NCBI GenBank assembly: GCA_035429725.1
Contig: DAOMFI010000001.1
Span: 1-64,000, forward strand
DNA from: JALORV01 sp035429725
GTDB taxonomy: Bacteria; Pseudomonadota; Gammaproteobacteria; Burkholderiales; Burkholderiaceae_F
Length of the DNA stretch: 64,000 nt
Direction: 5' to 3'
The notes below the pieces were generated by a model that had not been told where the DNA came from, did no database searches, and saw only the letters and a list, made by a program, of their open reading frames with translations. Position 1 is the stretch's first letter; each line of letters begins with the position of its first letter. Made by a program: the position numbers and the translations under genes. Of the stretch, positions 1 to 8,056 are shown piece by piece.

Positions 1-1
1 G

Positions 2-145
2 CGCAGCGGCAGCGGTGGCGCGGGACTCGGTTTGCCGATCGTGCAGCGGATCGCACGCCTGCACGGCGGCAGCCTGCGACTGCTGGCCAACTCGCCAAGT
101 GGGCTGCGCGCCGAATTGTCCCTACCCCTGGAGCGCCGTGCATGA
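2..145 (+). CDS. Sensor histidine kinase, C-terminal fragment
   Basis: Only the last 47 residues are inside the window, ending at a TGA at 143-145. They read as the end of a GHKL ATPase domain: the glycine-rich G2 box GAGLGLPIVQRIARLHGG is followed by the usual closing strands (LRLLANSPSGLRAELSLPL). Such kinases autophosphorylate a histidine and pass the phosphate to a response regulator. The sensor and dimerisation parts lie upstream, outside the window, so the signal cannot be told. The stop overlaps the next start (ATGA at 142-145), so the two genes are probably co-transcribed. Confidence 0.85.
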   Translation, partial: RSGSGGAGLGLPIVQRIARLHGGSLRLLANSPSGLRAELSLPLERRA

Positions 146-924
146 ACCGTGCAGGCACCAGCCGACGGCGGCGGGCCCTGATTACGGCAGCATTCACCGC
201 ACTCGCACTGCCGCTGCGCTCCCTCCGCGCGCAGACCAGGGCCATCCGTGTGGAGGGCGGCTCGCCGCACCGCTTGCCGCGGGCGGTCGTAGATGACCTC
301 GAAATCGAGTTCGACGCCAGCGACGGTGATGGGCCGGTCGACATTGCTGCACTGATGCTTGGCACGATTGAAGTTCCGAGCGGGCAGTTGGCGGCCGGCG
401 ACGGCATGCGGCTCGACGGCGGGCCGTTCGTTAGGGCTGTTGCCCCGGGCCGCTATCCGTTGCAGGTCGTCGTGGCCCGTTATGCGGACGACACCGAGCG
501 CGTAGCCTTCGCACAGGTCAAGTTCACGGACAAGGCGGCGGTCCGCTGGAGCAATGCCCTCTTCCAGGGCGACGATGCCGAGCCCCTCGCCGAAGACGAA
601 CTGTCGGGCTATGAAGTCGAGTCCGGACTTGGCAGCCTGTTCGAAGTGCAGGCGCTCCGTGCCTACGGCCAGGAATTCACGCAAAGCCCGCGGCTGCGCC
701 AGGAACTGGAGCAGGCCCTGCTGCGGAATCGCCGCCCGTCGTGGAGCTGGGCCTGGGTGAGTACGCCCGTCGGCTCGGGCATTCTTGTCACTTCCGGGGA
801 CGGGGCCGGCTTCTACGGCTCCTACTGGGGCCAGGACGCCTCCGGCGCGATCGTCTCGCTGGTCACGGACTTCGACCTGCTCGACTGGGCAGGGCTGCCA
901 GAAGCCGAACCCGTCAGGGCGTGA
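142..924 (+). CDS. DUF4241 domain protein with an exported-type N terminus
   Basis: A 260-residue protein. The N terminus has an arginine cluster (SRRRRALITAAFTALALPL) followed by a hydrophobic stretch and RAQ, which resembles a Tat or Sec signal peptide. The rest matches my recollection of DUF4241: VPSGQLAAGD near residue 80, APGRYPLQVVVARYADD near 110, FTDKAAVRW, and the C-terminal YWGQDASGAIVSLVTDFDLL. The molecular function of this family is not known to me. The start overlaps the stop of the histidine kinase gene by ATGA, and the 3' end overlaps the convergent ispF by 11 bp. An exported DUF4241 protein is somewhat unusual, because many members appear cytoplasmic. Confidence 0.75.
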   Translation: MNRAGTSRRRRALITAAFTALALPLRSLRAQTRAIRVEGGSPHRLPRAVVDDLEIEFDASDGDGPVDIAALMLGTIEVPSGQLAAGDGMRLDGGPFVRAVAPGRYPLQVVVARYADDTERVAFAQVKFTDKAAVRWSNALFQGDDAEPLAEDELSGYEVESGLGSLFEVQALRAYGQEFTQSPRLRQELEQALLRNRRPSWSWAWVSTPVGSGILVTSGDGAGFYGSYWGQDASGAIVSLVTDFDLLDWAGLPEAEPVRA

Positions 925-1396
925 CGAGCAGAGCCACGGCCTGCGCGGCGATGCCTTCGCTGCGCCCGAGTGCCCCGAGTTTCTCGCTGGTCTTGCCCTT
1001 GACGCTGACGGCCTCAGGCTCGAGACCGCAACACGTGGCGATCGCCGCGCGCATGGCGTCGACATAAGGCGCGATCTTCGGCCGCTCGGCGATGACGGTG
1101 GCGTCGATGTTCTCGATACGCCAGCCCGCCGCGCGCACCCGCTCCGCCGCCAACTTCAGCAGCACGCGACTGTCGGCGTTGCGGTAACGGTCATCGGAAT
1201 CCGGGAAGAGCTTGCCGACGTCGCCGAGCGCCGCCGCGCCGAGCAGAGCATCGGTGATCGCGTGCAGCAGCACGTCGGCGTCCGAGTGCCCGAGCAGACC
1301 ACGTTCGTAGGGAATCTCGACTCCACCGATGATCAGCCGCCGTCCTGGCACCAGCGCGTGTACGTCGTAGCCCTGCCCGACGCGGAAACGAGTCAT
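914..1396 (-). CDS. ispF: 2-C-methyl-D-erythritol 2,4-cyclodiphosphate synthase
   Basis: 160 residues, the normal length. The enzyme cyclises CDP-ME 2-phosphate to MEcPP, releasing CMP, in the MEP isoprenoid pathway in the cytoplasm. Metal-binding residues of the family are visible as D11 and H13 in GYDVHAL and H45 in HSDADVLLHAITDALLGA; the C-terminal KGKTSEKLGALGR region is also typical. The start ATG overlaps the stop of ispD (ATGA, 1393-1396), so the pair is translationally coupled. The enzymes act two steps apart in the same pathway. Confidence 0.97.
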   Translation of the reverse strand: MTRFRVGQGYDVHALVPGRRLIIGGVEIPYERGLLGHSDADVLLHAITDALLGAAALGDVGKLFPDSDDRYRNADSRVLLKLAAERVRAAGWRIENIDATVIAERPKIAPYVDAMRAAIATCCGLEPEAVSVKGKTSEKLGALGRSEGIAAQAVALLVTP

Positions 1397-2094
1397 GCCA
1401 GCCTTCCCTGCTCGCCCAGGATCGCACGCGCCAGCACGAGATCCTCAGGAGTCGTGACCTTGAGATTGCTGGCGCTACCCATGACCAGCCGCGGCGCGTG
1501 TCCGGCACGCTCCATCGCGCTGGATTCGTCCGTCACGGCATCCAGTGCACCACTCAGCGCCGCGCGCAGGGAGCCGACGCGGAACAGCTGCGGCGTCTGC
1601 GCGCACCACATCGACGCGCGGTCGAGCGTCATGCCAACCCGCCCGTCTTCGCCACGCTTCAATGTGTCGGCGAGCGGAATCGCGAGCAGGCCGCCGCTGC
1701 CGTCAGCGCCGACTTCGTCAATCAGCCGGCCGAGCTGGGCCTCGGTCAGGCAGGGGCGCGCAGCGTCGTGCACCAGGACGCGATCGTCGTCGTCGGTACG
1801 GGCGGCGATCGCGATGAGTCCGTTGCGCACGCTCTCCGCGCGCGAGGCTCCGCCGACCGGCAGGAACTCGACCCGCTCATCGTCCGGACTCAACTCCGGC
1901 CACCGCGTGTCCGTCGGCGCAACCACGACAAAGACTGCGTCGATACGGGCGTCAGACAACATGGCCGCGATCGAGTGCTCCAGCATCGTGCGGCGACCCA
2001 GCGCCAGATACTGCTTGGGAATGTCGTGCCCGCCCATGCGGGAACCCGTGCCGGCAGCCGGTATCAGGGCAATGTAGCGAAGCGGTCGCGGCAC
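1393..2094 (-). CDS. ispD: 2-C-methyl-D-erythritol 4-phosphate cytidylyltransferase
   Basis: The enzyme makes CDP-methylerythritol from MEP and CTP. The nucleotidyltransferase signature IPAAGTGSRMGG lies at residues 11-22 and is followed by PKQYLALGRRTMLEHSI; VHDAARPC and the later DESSAMERAG and NLKVTTPEDL blocks also fit IspD. I chose the GTG at 2094, which gives 233 residues starting VPRPLRYIAL. The frame stays open upstream to 2268, but that extension is not conserved-looking and would cross the mfd promoter region. Divergent from mfd and coupled to ispF downstream. Confidence 0.93.
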   Translation of the reverse strand: MPRPLRYIALIPAAGTGSRMGGHDIPKQYLALGRRTMLEHSIAAMLSDARIDAVFVVVAPTDTRWPELSPDDERVEFLPVGGASRAESVRNGLIAIAARTDDDDRVLVHDAARPCLTEAQLGRLIDEVGADGSGGLLAIPLADTLKRGEDGRVGMTLDRASMWCAQTPQLFRVGSLRAALSGALDAVTDESSAMERAGHAPRLVMGSASNLKVTTPEDLVLARAILGEQGRLA

Positions 2095-2129
2095 GGGAAA
2101 GCTCGCTGAGGAACAGGAGGAGGCCTTCG

Positions 2130-2136
2130 TATAATA
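2130..2136 (+). promoter_or_regulatory. Candidate -10 element in the ispD-mfd divergent region
   Basis: A perfect TATAAT stands at 2130-2135 on the plus strand, about 70 bp before the chosen mfd start. No good -35 is visible; the best at 17-18 bp spacing is TGAGGA. On the minus strand the same bases read TATTAT (2136-2131), 37 bp from the ispD start, so the site may serve both genes. It stands out in an otherwise GC-rich stretch. Confidence 0.45.
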
Positions 2137-2204
2137 ACGACCGAGTTCGGCGGCCCTTGAGCCCTCGCAACGGAGGGTCTGCTGGCCGCCGATTCTTTTC
2201 TGCC

Positions 2205-5200
2205 GTGAGCACCGACGTTTCGCTCGCCCCTCCCGCCACTTCTCCGGCGGGCCTGCTGCCGCGATCACTGCCGATCGCAGGGACGCGCTTTACCCTCGCC
2301 CGTCCGCCGGGCTCCGCCGACGCACTGCTGCTGGCGCGCGCCGGTGCTCAGCTGCGCGCGGCGAGGCGGTTGCTGGTCATCATCGCGGCCGACGCTCTCG
2401 ATGCGCAGCGCCTGGTCGACGAGATCCCCTATTTCGATCCGACGCTGGCCGTCCGGCCACTACCCGACTGGGAGACGTTGCCCTACGACACGCTGTCGCC
2501 ACACCAGGACCTGGTGTCGGAGCGCCTCGAAACCCTGTTTCGGCTGAGCCAGACCGGCGGCGGCATCGACGTCCTCGTGGTGCCGGCGACGACGGCGTTG
2601 TATCGGCTCGCGCCGCCGCAGTACGTCGCGGGCCACACGTTCTTCTTTCGCCAGGGGCAGACGCTCGACGCCGACGAGTTGCGAACGCGACTGGTGTTCG
2701 CCGGTTACCAGCATGTGTCGCAAGTGGTGGCGCCGGGCGAATTCGCGGTCCGTGGCGGCCTCATCGATCTCTTTCCGATGGGCTCCACGCTGCCTTACCG
2801 GCTCGATCTGCTCGACGAGCAGGTCGAGACCATCCGCGCGTTCGACCCCGATACCCAGCGGGGGCTCTACCCGGTGCCGGAAGTGCGACTTCTGCCCGGC
2901 CGCGAGTTTCCGCTCGATGAAGCCGCGCGCCAGGCATTCCGGCGCCGCTGGCGCGATCGCATTGAAGGCGACCCGAGCCGGTCGAGCGTCTACAAGGACA
3001 TCGGCAGCGGCGCGGTTCCGGCAGGGGTCGAGTACTTCCTGCCGCTCTTCTTCGACGACACGGCAACGCTCTTCGACTACCTGCCGCCGGACTGTCTCGT
3101 CACGTTGCACGGGAGCGTGGAATCGGCGATCCAGCGCTTCTGGAACGAGACCAGTGAACGCCATCGCTTCCTCGCGCGCGATCCAGCGCGGCCCATCCTG
3201 CCGCCTTCGTCGCTCTTCCTGAACGCGGAGGCCTTCTTCGCTCGCACGCAGGACTACGGTCGACTGGCGCTGGGCGACCCTACGCCCGTCGACGGCGACA
3301 CCCCCTTCGCGGCGATGCCGGCGCTCGCGGTCGAACGGCGTGCCGAGGATCCGCTCGGCCGCCTGCGGCGCTTTGCCGAGGATTACGCGGGACGCATCCT
3401 CATCGTGGCCGACTCCGCCGGGCGACGCGAGACGATCGGTCAGATGCTCGCCGAGTACGGCATCCCGTTCGGTGACGGTGCCGACTTCGCCGCATTTCTC
3501 GCGGGCGACGTCCGCCTTGCGCTCGGCGTAGCGCCCCTGCACGAGGGCTTCGCGCTACGCGATCCGCAGGTCACGATCGTCACCGAGACCGAGCTTTACG
3601 CCGCCAGCCCACGCCGTCTGCGCGGCAAGCAGCGCGAACGTGCCTCGAACGTCGAGGCGATGATCCGCGACCTCGCCGAACTGCGTGTCGGCGATCCGGT
3701 GGTTCACGTCGAGCATGGCATTGGCCGTTACCTCGGCCTGCAGGCGATGGACCTCGGTGACGGGCCGACCGAATTCCTGCAGCTCGAGTACGCCAACGAG
3801 GCGACGCTGTACGTGCCGGTGGCACAGCTGCACCTGATCGGCCGCTACAGCGGCGCCGATCCCGCCGCAGCGCCGCTGCACCAGCTGGGCAGCGGCGACT
3901 GGGAAAAGGCGCGCAGAAAGGCCGCGAAACAGGTCCGCGACACCGCGGCCGAACTCCTCAACCTTTACGCGCTGCGCGCCGCGCGCAAGGGGCACGCGTT
4001 CGAATACCGGCAGCACGACTACGAGGCTTTCGCCGAAGGCTTTGGCTTTGAGGAAACGCCCGACCAGCAGGCCGCGATCGAAGCCGTCCTCAAGGACATG
4101 TCGGCGGGCTTTCCGATGGACCGGCTGGTGTGCGGTGATGTCGGCTTTGGCAAGACCGAGGTCGCGCTGCGCGCCGCCTTCGCCGCCGTCGCGGGCGGCA
4201 AGCAGGTCGCCGTCCTGTGCCCGACGACGCTGCTGGCCGAGCAGCACTGCCAGACTTTCCGCGACCGCTTTTCGCAGTGGCCCGTGAACATCGTCGAGCT
4301 GTCACGCTTTCGCTCGCCGAAGGAGGTGGCCGACGCCATTGCCGGCATGAATGCGGGCACGGTGGACATCGTTATCGGCACCCACAAGCTGCTCAGCACC
4401 GACGTCCGCTTCGAACGCCTCGGGCTCGTCATCATCGACGAGGAGCACCGCTTCGGCGTGCGCCAGAAGGAGCGGCTCAAGGCCCTGCGCGCCGAGGTCG
4501 ATGTGCTGACGCTGACTGCCACGCCGATCCCGCGAACACTGGCGCTCTCGCTCGAAGGGATCCGGGACTTTTCGGTCATCGCCACCGCGCCGCAGCGTCG
4601 GCTCGCCATCAAGACCTTCGTACGCAAGGAAAGTGCCTCGCTGATGCGCGAGGCTGTGCTGCGCGAGCTCAAGCGCGGCGGCCAGGTCTACTTCCTGCAC
4701 AACGAGGTCGAGACCATCGAAAACCGCCGCGCGCGGCTCGCCGAGCTGCTGCCGGAGGCGCGCATCGAAATCGCGCATGGCCAGATGCACGAGCGCGACC
4801 TTGAACGCGTCATGCGCGACTTCTACCAGCAGCGTTTCAACGTCCTGCTGTGCACGACCATCATCGAGACCGGCATCGATGTTCCGACCGCCAACACCAT
4901 CATCATCCACCGCGCCGACAAATTCGGGCTCGCCCAGCTGCACCAGCTGCGCGGCCGCGTCGGCCGCTCGCATCACCAGGCTTATGCCTACCTGATGGTG
5001 CCCGACGAAGGCGGCCTGACGAAGAACGCTGGCAAGCGCCTGGAGGCGATCCAGAATCTCGAGGAGCTCGGCAGCGGGTTTTACCTCGCCATGCACGACC
5101 TCGAGATCCGCGGTGCCGGCGAGGTGCTGGGAGAAAACCAGAGCGGAAACATGCAGGAAGTCGGCTTCGATCTGTACACGCAGATGCTGAACGCCGCCGT

Positions 5201-5681
5201 TCGCGCACTGCGGTCCGGGCGCGAACCGGACCTGCTGGCACCGCTTGCCGCCGTGACCGAGATCAACCTGCGCGTGCCGGCGCTGCTGCCGCCGGATTAC
5301 GTCGGCGACGTGCACCAGCGCCTGTCGATGTACAAGAAGCTGGCGAGCTGTGACGACGAGGACAGCCTGATCCGGCTGCAGGAAGAGCTCGTCGATCGCT
5401 ACGGCAAGCTGCCCGAGCCCGCACGAGCGCTGGTCGAGACGCACCGCCTGCGCCTCGTCGCCGAGCGGCTCGGGGTGAAGAAGATCGACGCCTCGGGCGA
5501 TGCGCTCGTGGTCCAGTTCGTGCCCGACCCTCCCTTCGACACGGGGCGCCTGATCGCACTGATGCAGCGTTCAAAAACGATGCGGCTCGCCGGACCCGAG
5601 CGCCTGCGCATCGACGAGAAGACCCCGAACCTTGACGACCGCGTGCGGCGGCTGCGCGAGATCTTCAAGGCGCTGGCCTGA
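2205..5681 (+). CDS. mfd: Transcription-repair coupling factor Mfd
   Basis: Mfd displaces RNA polymerase stalled at DNA lesions and recruits UvrA. With the GTG at 2205 the protein is 1158 residues, close to the family norm; a TTG at 2157 would add 16 residues. In order: UvrB-like N-terminal region (LPDWETLPYDTLSPH, VAPGEFAVRGGLIDLFP), the RNA polymerase-interacting CarD-like domain (GDPVVHVEHGIGRYLGL, about residue 500), then an SF2 translocase with Walker A GDVGFGKTE near 643, DEEHRFGVRQKE near 745, TATPIPRTLALSLEGIRD, and the RecG-like TIIETGIDVPTANTIII and QLRGRVGRS motifs, followed by the C-terminal TRCF domain. Transcribed away from ispD. Confidence 0.97.
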   Translation: MSTDVSLAPPATSPAGLLPRSLPIAGTRFTLARPPGSADALLLARAGAQLRAARRLLVIIAADALDAQRLVDEIPYFDPTLAVRPLPDWETLPYDTLSPHQDLVSERLETLFRLSQTGGGIDVLVVPATTALYRLAPPQYVAGHTFFFRQGQTLDADELRTRLVFAGYQHVSQVVAPGEFAVRGGLIDLFPMGSTLPYRLDLLDEQVETIRAFDPDTQRGLYPVPEVRLLPGREFPLDEAARQAFRRRWRDRIEGDPSRSSVYKDIGSGAVPAGVEYFLPLFFDDTATLFDYLPPDCLVTLHGSVESAIQRFWNETSERHRFLARDPARPILPPSSLFLNAEAFFARTQDYGRLALGDPTPVDGDTPFAAMPALAVERRAEDPLGRLRRFAEDYAGRILIVADSAGRRETIGQMLAEYGIPFGDGADFAAFLAGDVRLALGVAPLHEGFALRDPQVTIVTETELYAASPRRLRGKQRERASNVEAMIRDLAELRVGDPVVHVEHGIGRYLGLQAMDLGDGPTEFLQLEYANEATLYVPVAQLHLIGRYSGADPAAAPLHQLGSGDWEKARRKAAKQVRDTAAELLNLYALRAARKGHAFEYRQHDYEAFAEGFGFEETPDQQAAIEAVLKDMSAGFPMDRLVCGDVGFGKTEVALRAAFAAVAGGKQVAVLCPTTLLAEQHCQTFRDRFSQWPVNIVELSRFRSPKEVADAIAGMNAGTVDIVIGTHKLLSTDVRFERLGLVIIDEEHRFGVRQKERLKALRAEVDVLTLTATPIPRTLALSLEGIRDFSVIATAPQRRLAIKTFVRKESASLMREAVLRELKRGGQVYFLHNEVETIENRRARLAELLPEARIEIAHGQMHERDLERVMRDFYQQRFNVLLCTTIIETGIDVPTANTIIIHRADKFGLAQLHQLRGRVGRSHHQAYAYLMVPDEGGLTKNAGKRLEAIQNLEELGSGFYLAMHDLEIRGAGEVLGENQSGNMQEVGFDLYTQMLNAAVRALRSGREPDLLAPLAAVTEINLRVPALLPPDYVGDVHQRLSMYKKLASCDDEDSLIRLQEELVDRYGKLPEPARALVETHRLRLVAERLGVKKIDASGDALVVQFVPDPPFDTGRLIALMQRSKTMRLAGPERLRIDEKTPNLDDRVRRLREIFKALA

Positions 5682-5719
5682 TACTGCGGGCCGTGGCCCG
5701 GCCACTCTGGCCGGTGGTT

Positions 5720-5748
5720 TTGACAAGTAGAGTCGGTCGGAGACAAAT
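5720..5748 (+). promoter_or_regulatory. Weak promoter-like sequence after mfd
   Basis: A perfect TTGACA (5720-5725) is followed after 17 bp by ACAAAT (5743-5748), a poor -10. A 34-codon frame begins at the adjacent ATG (5747), but nothing supports it as a gene. Listed only because the 600-bp stretch between mfd and the next gene otherwise holds few signals. Confidence 0.2.
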
Positions 5749-5950
5749 GAATCCCGTAGAACTTGGTGGCGGAATGACGTCCCTCGGGCGTGGCCCGGTG
5801 CCGAACTCGACCGGGCATCTGCATCGTTCGGCCGAATCGAGTGAAAGCTGACTTGCGGGCCACGTCGCCCTGGCTTGCTTGTCAGTCCAAACGTACGCAA
5901 CACAACACGAATGGATCGTCCGCGGTGACACGGCGCGGGCTGAGAAAAGA

Positions 5951-5974
5951 AAGGGCCCTCTTTCAGGGCCCCTT
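5951..5974 (+). terminator. Hairpin, probable terminator downstream of mfd
   Basis: GGGCCCT (5953-5959), loop CTTTC, AGGGCCC (5965-5971), extended by A-T pairs to AAGGGCCC/GGGCCCCTT. The downstream T tract is very short, so intrinsic termination would be weak. It lies 270 bp after the mfd stop. The rest of 5682-6282 holds no gene that I can support. Confidence 0.4.
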
Positions 5975-5980
5975 CGCCGC

Positions 5981-6060
5981 CCCGCTATCGCGGGGGACCG
6001 TCGCACGTAACGCAATCGGACCTTTCCGTTGCCAAGTCATCCCGCTCCCGCGGGGACCGG
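5981..6060. repeat. Two similar small hairpins exactly 60 bp apart
   Basis: CCCGCTATCGCGGGGGACCG (5981-6000) and CCCGCTCCCGCGGGGACCGG (6041-6060) are near-identical units. Each can fold as CCCGC/GCGGG with a 4-nt loop. They could be a small intergenic repeat family, part of a structured 3' region of the mfd transcript, or chance in GC-rich DNA. Confidence 0.35.
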
Positions 6061-6282
6061 TGTACGACAGCAACTACCCTACGCCAGCCGCGGCCTGGGT
6101 CAAGGGCGTGTCGGGCAAGATTTGCCGAAGGTCAAATCAGCGTGCCGGCACTACGCTGGGTTCGGCCAGAAGCCGCCGCTGACTGCTGCCGTTCGAACCG
6201 CCTCCCAACGGACATCGCCGAGCAGTGGCAAGCTAAAACCACTCGCCCCCCTCAGGTCGACAGCGACTATTGGAGGCATCCG

Positions 6283-6600
6283 ATGCAGAACCAATCGCTA
6301 CCCGCCGACCCCATGGAACTTGCGAAGAAGACGGGCAAGGTCGTCGAGGCGAAGCGCGCCTTGGAAGAGGATCCGCGCAATGGCATCAAGTGGAGCTTTC
6401 TTCCGGTCGGTGCGGTTGCCATCGGCGTCTACCTTGTCCTCGGCGACCTTGCAGCGTCCCTTGCTGTGCGGGTCTTTTTGGCCGTCGTGAGCGGCCTGGG
6501 CGTCGGTGCCTGGATCGAGGTTCTCTTCCTGAGAAAGCGCGTGCTGGCGTTGGAAGCACTGGTGCAAGCGCAGTGCGATCGAGACCGCAGCGTCTCCTGA
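6283..6600 (+). CDS. Small two-helix membrane protein of unknown function
   Basis: 105 residues, starting at an ATG with a good Shine-Dalgarno GGAGG at 6272-6276, 6 nt upstream; this decides the start over an upstream in-frame ATG at 6142. A hydrophilic N terminus (ELAKKTGKVVEAKRALEEDP) precedes two hydrophobic segments, about residues 33-50 (FLPVGAVAIGVYLVLGDL) and 54-75 (LAVRVFLAVVSGLGVGAWIEVL), and a short charged tail (RKRVLALEALVQAQ) that may form a helix. I do not recognise a family. It stands alone between mfd and the nsrR region, so context gives no function. Confidence 0.6.
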   Translation: MQNQSLPADPMELAKKTGKVVEAKRALEEDPRNGIKWSFLPVGAVAIGVYLVLGDLAASLAVRVFLAVVSGLGVGAWIEVLFLRKRVLALEALVQAQCDRDRSVS

Positions 6601-6669
6601 GCCGGCGCGGCGGGGTATTTCCCGGCCAGAAGCTGTCGGTCGAACCAAGGCACTGACCGGCGGGAAAGC

Positions 6670-6687
6670 GGCCGTGAGTGGCCTTTT
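6670..6687 (+). terminator. Possible terminator after the small membrane protein
   Basis: GGCC (6670-6673) and GGCC (6680-6683) flank a 6-nt loop and are followed by TTTT. The stem is only 4 bp plus imperfect outer pairs, so support is weak. It sits 70 bp after the stop at 6600. Nothing else is evident between 6601 and 6926. Confidence 0.3.
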
Positions 6688-6926
6688 ACGCTGACGCCTG
6701 AGAGGCCAGTAGGTCAGTTCAGTGGCTCCAGCCGTTTTCAGGTTGAGCGGTTTGGACAGCAAGGGAGCCCACCAGTGCCGTTGACCCTGGCAACGGCCGT
6801 GACTGTCGCTTCATTGAATGGGCTACCCAGTTCGATATTTCGTAGAAGGCGGCGGATCTAGCCGCGCGCGAGTCGTTAGGCCGGTAGCGACCGATCGCGA
6901 AATTCTGGCTCCTGCAGGCTCGGCAC

Positions 6927-7382
6927 CTAATGGCGACGCACAGCCAGAGCGATGATCTCGCGCGCCCGGGCGCGCGGCACGAGGTCGGCCAGCGTGTGGC
7001 GGTCAAGCGACGCGACGAAGTCGCGCCGCGCCTGCTCCAGTGCCTCGGCAAGGTGGCAGCCGCCGCTCAGCGGGCAGGTCGATTCTTCACCGAAACACTC
7101 CACCAGCGCCATGTCGTCCTCCACAAGACTCACGACTTCGCCAAGGCGTGTCTGTGCCGGGTCGCGCGCCAGTCGTAGCCCGCCGTTGCGGCCGCGCTGA
7201 GTGTGCAGCACGCCGGCCTGCGCAAGCCGGTTTACGACCTTCATCAGGTGGTTCTCCGAGATGCCATAGGCCTCGGCGATCTCGCGGATCGAGCTAAGTG
7301 CCTCGGGACCCTCGCGGAGGTGGCGGCTGGCCGCAAACATCAGCACGCGAATCGCGAAGTCGGTGTGCTGGGTGAGGCGCAT
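6927..7382 (-). CDS. nsrR: Rrf2-family nitric-oxide-type regulator, NsrR-like
   Basis: 151 residues, a normal Rrf2 length. A winged helix-turn-helix occupies about residues 28-75 (SIREIAEAYGISENHLMKVVNRL, then RGRNGGLRLAR for the wing). Three cysteines, C96, C103 and C109, sit in the iron-sulfur position (VECFGEESTCPLSGGC), and the tail TLADLVP is typical of NsrR. NsrR holds an iron-sulfur cluster that reacts with nitric oxide, which relieves repression of NO-detoxifying genes. The start has AAGGAG on its strand (complement of 7388-7393). The gene is divergent from a truncated haemoglobin, with two operator-like dyads in the gap, so it probably represses itself and the haemoglobin. IscR and RirA are alternatives, but the DNA site and neighbour favour NsrR. 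Confidence 0.85.
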   Translation of the reverse strand: MRLTQHTDFAIRVLMFAASRHLREGPEALSSIREIAEAYGISENHLMKVVNRLAQAGVLHTQRGRNGGLRLARDPAQTRLGEVVSLVEDDMALVECFGEESTCPLSGGCHLAEALEQARRDFVASLDRHTLADLVPRARAREIIALAVRRH

Positions 7383-7394
7383 CGGGGCTCCTTA

Positions 7395-7417
7395 AAGATG
7401 CATGCTATTGACATCTA
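7395..7417. promoter_or_regulatory. Candidate NsrR operator 1
   Basis: A 23-bp window centred at 7406. The outer halves AGATG (7396-7400) and CATCT (7412-7416) are perfectly complementary, with the left half reading AAGATGCAT. This is the 11-1-11 layout I recall for NsrR sites (AAGATGCAT-type half sites). It lies 13 bp before the nsrR start, suitable for autorepression. Confidence 0.55.
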
Positions 7418-7431
7418 TTGTAGCAGCCCAT

Positions 7432-7454
7432 AAGATGCATGTCTGATGCATGTT
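7432..7454. promoter_or_regulatory. Candidate NsrR operator 2
   Basis: AAGATGCAT (7432-7440) and ATGCATGTT (7446-7454) form a 23-bp dyad centred at 7443, with 8 of 11 positions paired. It fits the 11-1-11 NsrR layout better than operator 1 and lies just upstream of the haemoglobin start at 7477. An earlier ATG at 7450 falls inside the dyad, which argues against that start. Confidence 0.65.
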
Positions 7455-7476
7455 TAAGCGCAGCGAACGAGGCCCG

Positions 7477-7977
7477 ATGAGCGCGATCTTCCCTACCGAA
7501 GGTAGAAGTCTGACCCAGTCAGGCGATGAGCGCCGAACGCGGCCCGCGGATCGCACGAATGCGGGGGCTGGCCTTCGCGCTACACCCCTGGACCTCGCGC
7601 GTCTGGTCGACCGCTTCTACTCGGACGTCTTTGCCGACGCTGAACTCGGGCCGCTGTTCGCGCCGCTCGCGGGAGAACGCTGGCCCGAGCACCGTCAACG
7701 CATGACCGATTTCTGGTGCACGACACTGCTGCACACTCGTAGCTTCCGCGGCAACGTGATGCGCAAGCACCAAGCGCTGCGGCCGATGCTGAGGCCAGCC
7801 CATTTCGGACGCTGGCTGACACTATGGCGAAGGCACCTGGCCGAGCAAGTGTCGGCGGCCGACGCTGAGGAACTCTTTGCGACCGCGCGGGGCGTCGCGC
7901 GCAACCTGCATCTAGGCTGCTTCGGCACGGTGCCCGTTCTTGTCGACGACGGCGACGAGGTGCGCGTGGCCACCTGA
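7477..7977 (+). CDS. Group III truncated haemoglobin
   Basis: About 166 residues with an unconserved-looking N-terminal stretch of about 35, then a globin core: LVDRFYSDVFADAELGPLF, MTDFWCTTLLHTRSFRGN, the proximal histidine region MRKHQALRPML (H98), and HFGRWLTLWRRHLAE. This pattern is that of group III (P-type) truncated haemoglobins, such as Campylobacter Ctb. They are thought to take part in nitric oxide or oxygen chemistry. I chose ATG 7477 with AACGAGG upstream (7466-7472) over ATG 7450, which lies in the operator. Divergent from nsrR, so probably induced by NO. Confidence 0.85.
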   Translation: MSAIFPTEGRSLTQSGDERRTRPADRTNAGAGLRATPLDLARLVDRFYSDVFADAELGPLFAPLAGERWPEHRQRMTDFWCTTLLHTRSFRGNVMRKHQALRPMLRPAHFGRWLTLWRRHLAEQVSAADAEELFATARGVARNLHLGCFGTVPVLVDDGDEVRVAT

Positions 7978-8056
7978 GCACAGGCCATGGCACCGCAAAG
8001 CAGCGCCTTCGAAGAAAGTCAAACCCAATCCCTTCTTCGACTGGAGTACCTACAGA

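Noticed and set aside
2157..2204. Upstream TTG start for mfd
   Set aside because: Adds 16 residues (SPRNGGSAGRRFFSAV) with no family likeness; the GTG at 2205 gives a more usual start. Not fully excluded.
5790..6182. Open frame of 130 codons between mfd and the small membrane protein
   Set aside because: Crosses the hairpins, has no ribosome site and an Arg/Pro-rich composition typical of chance frames.
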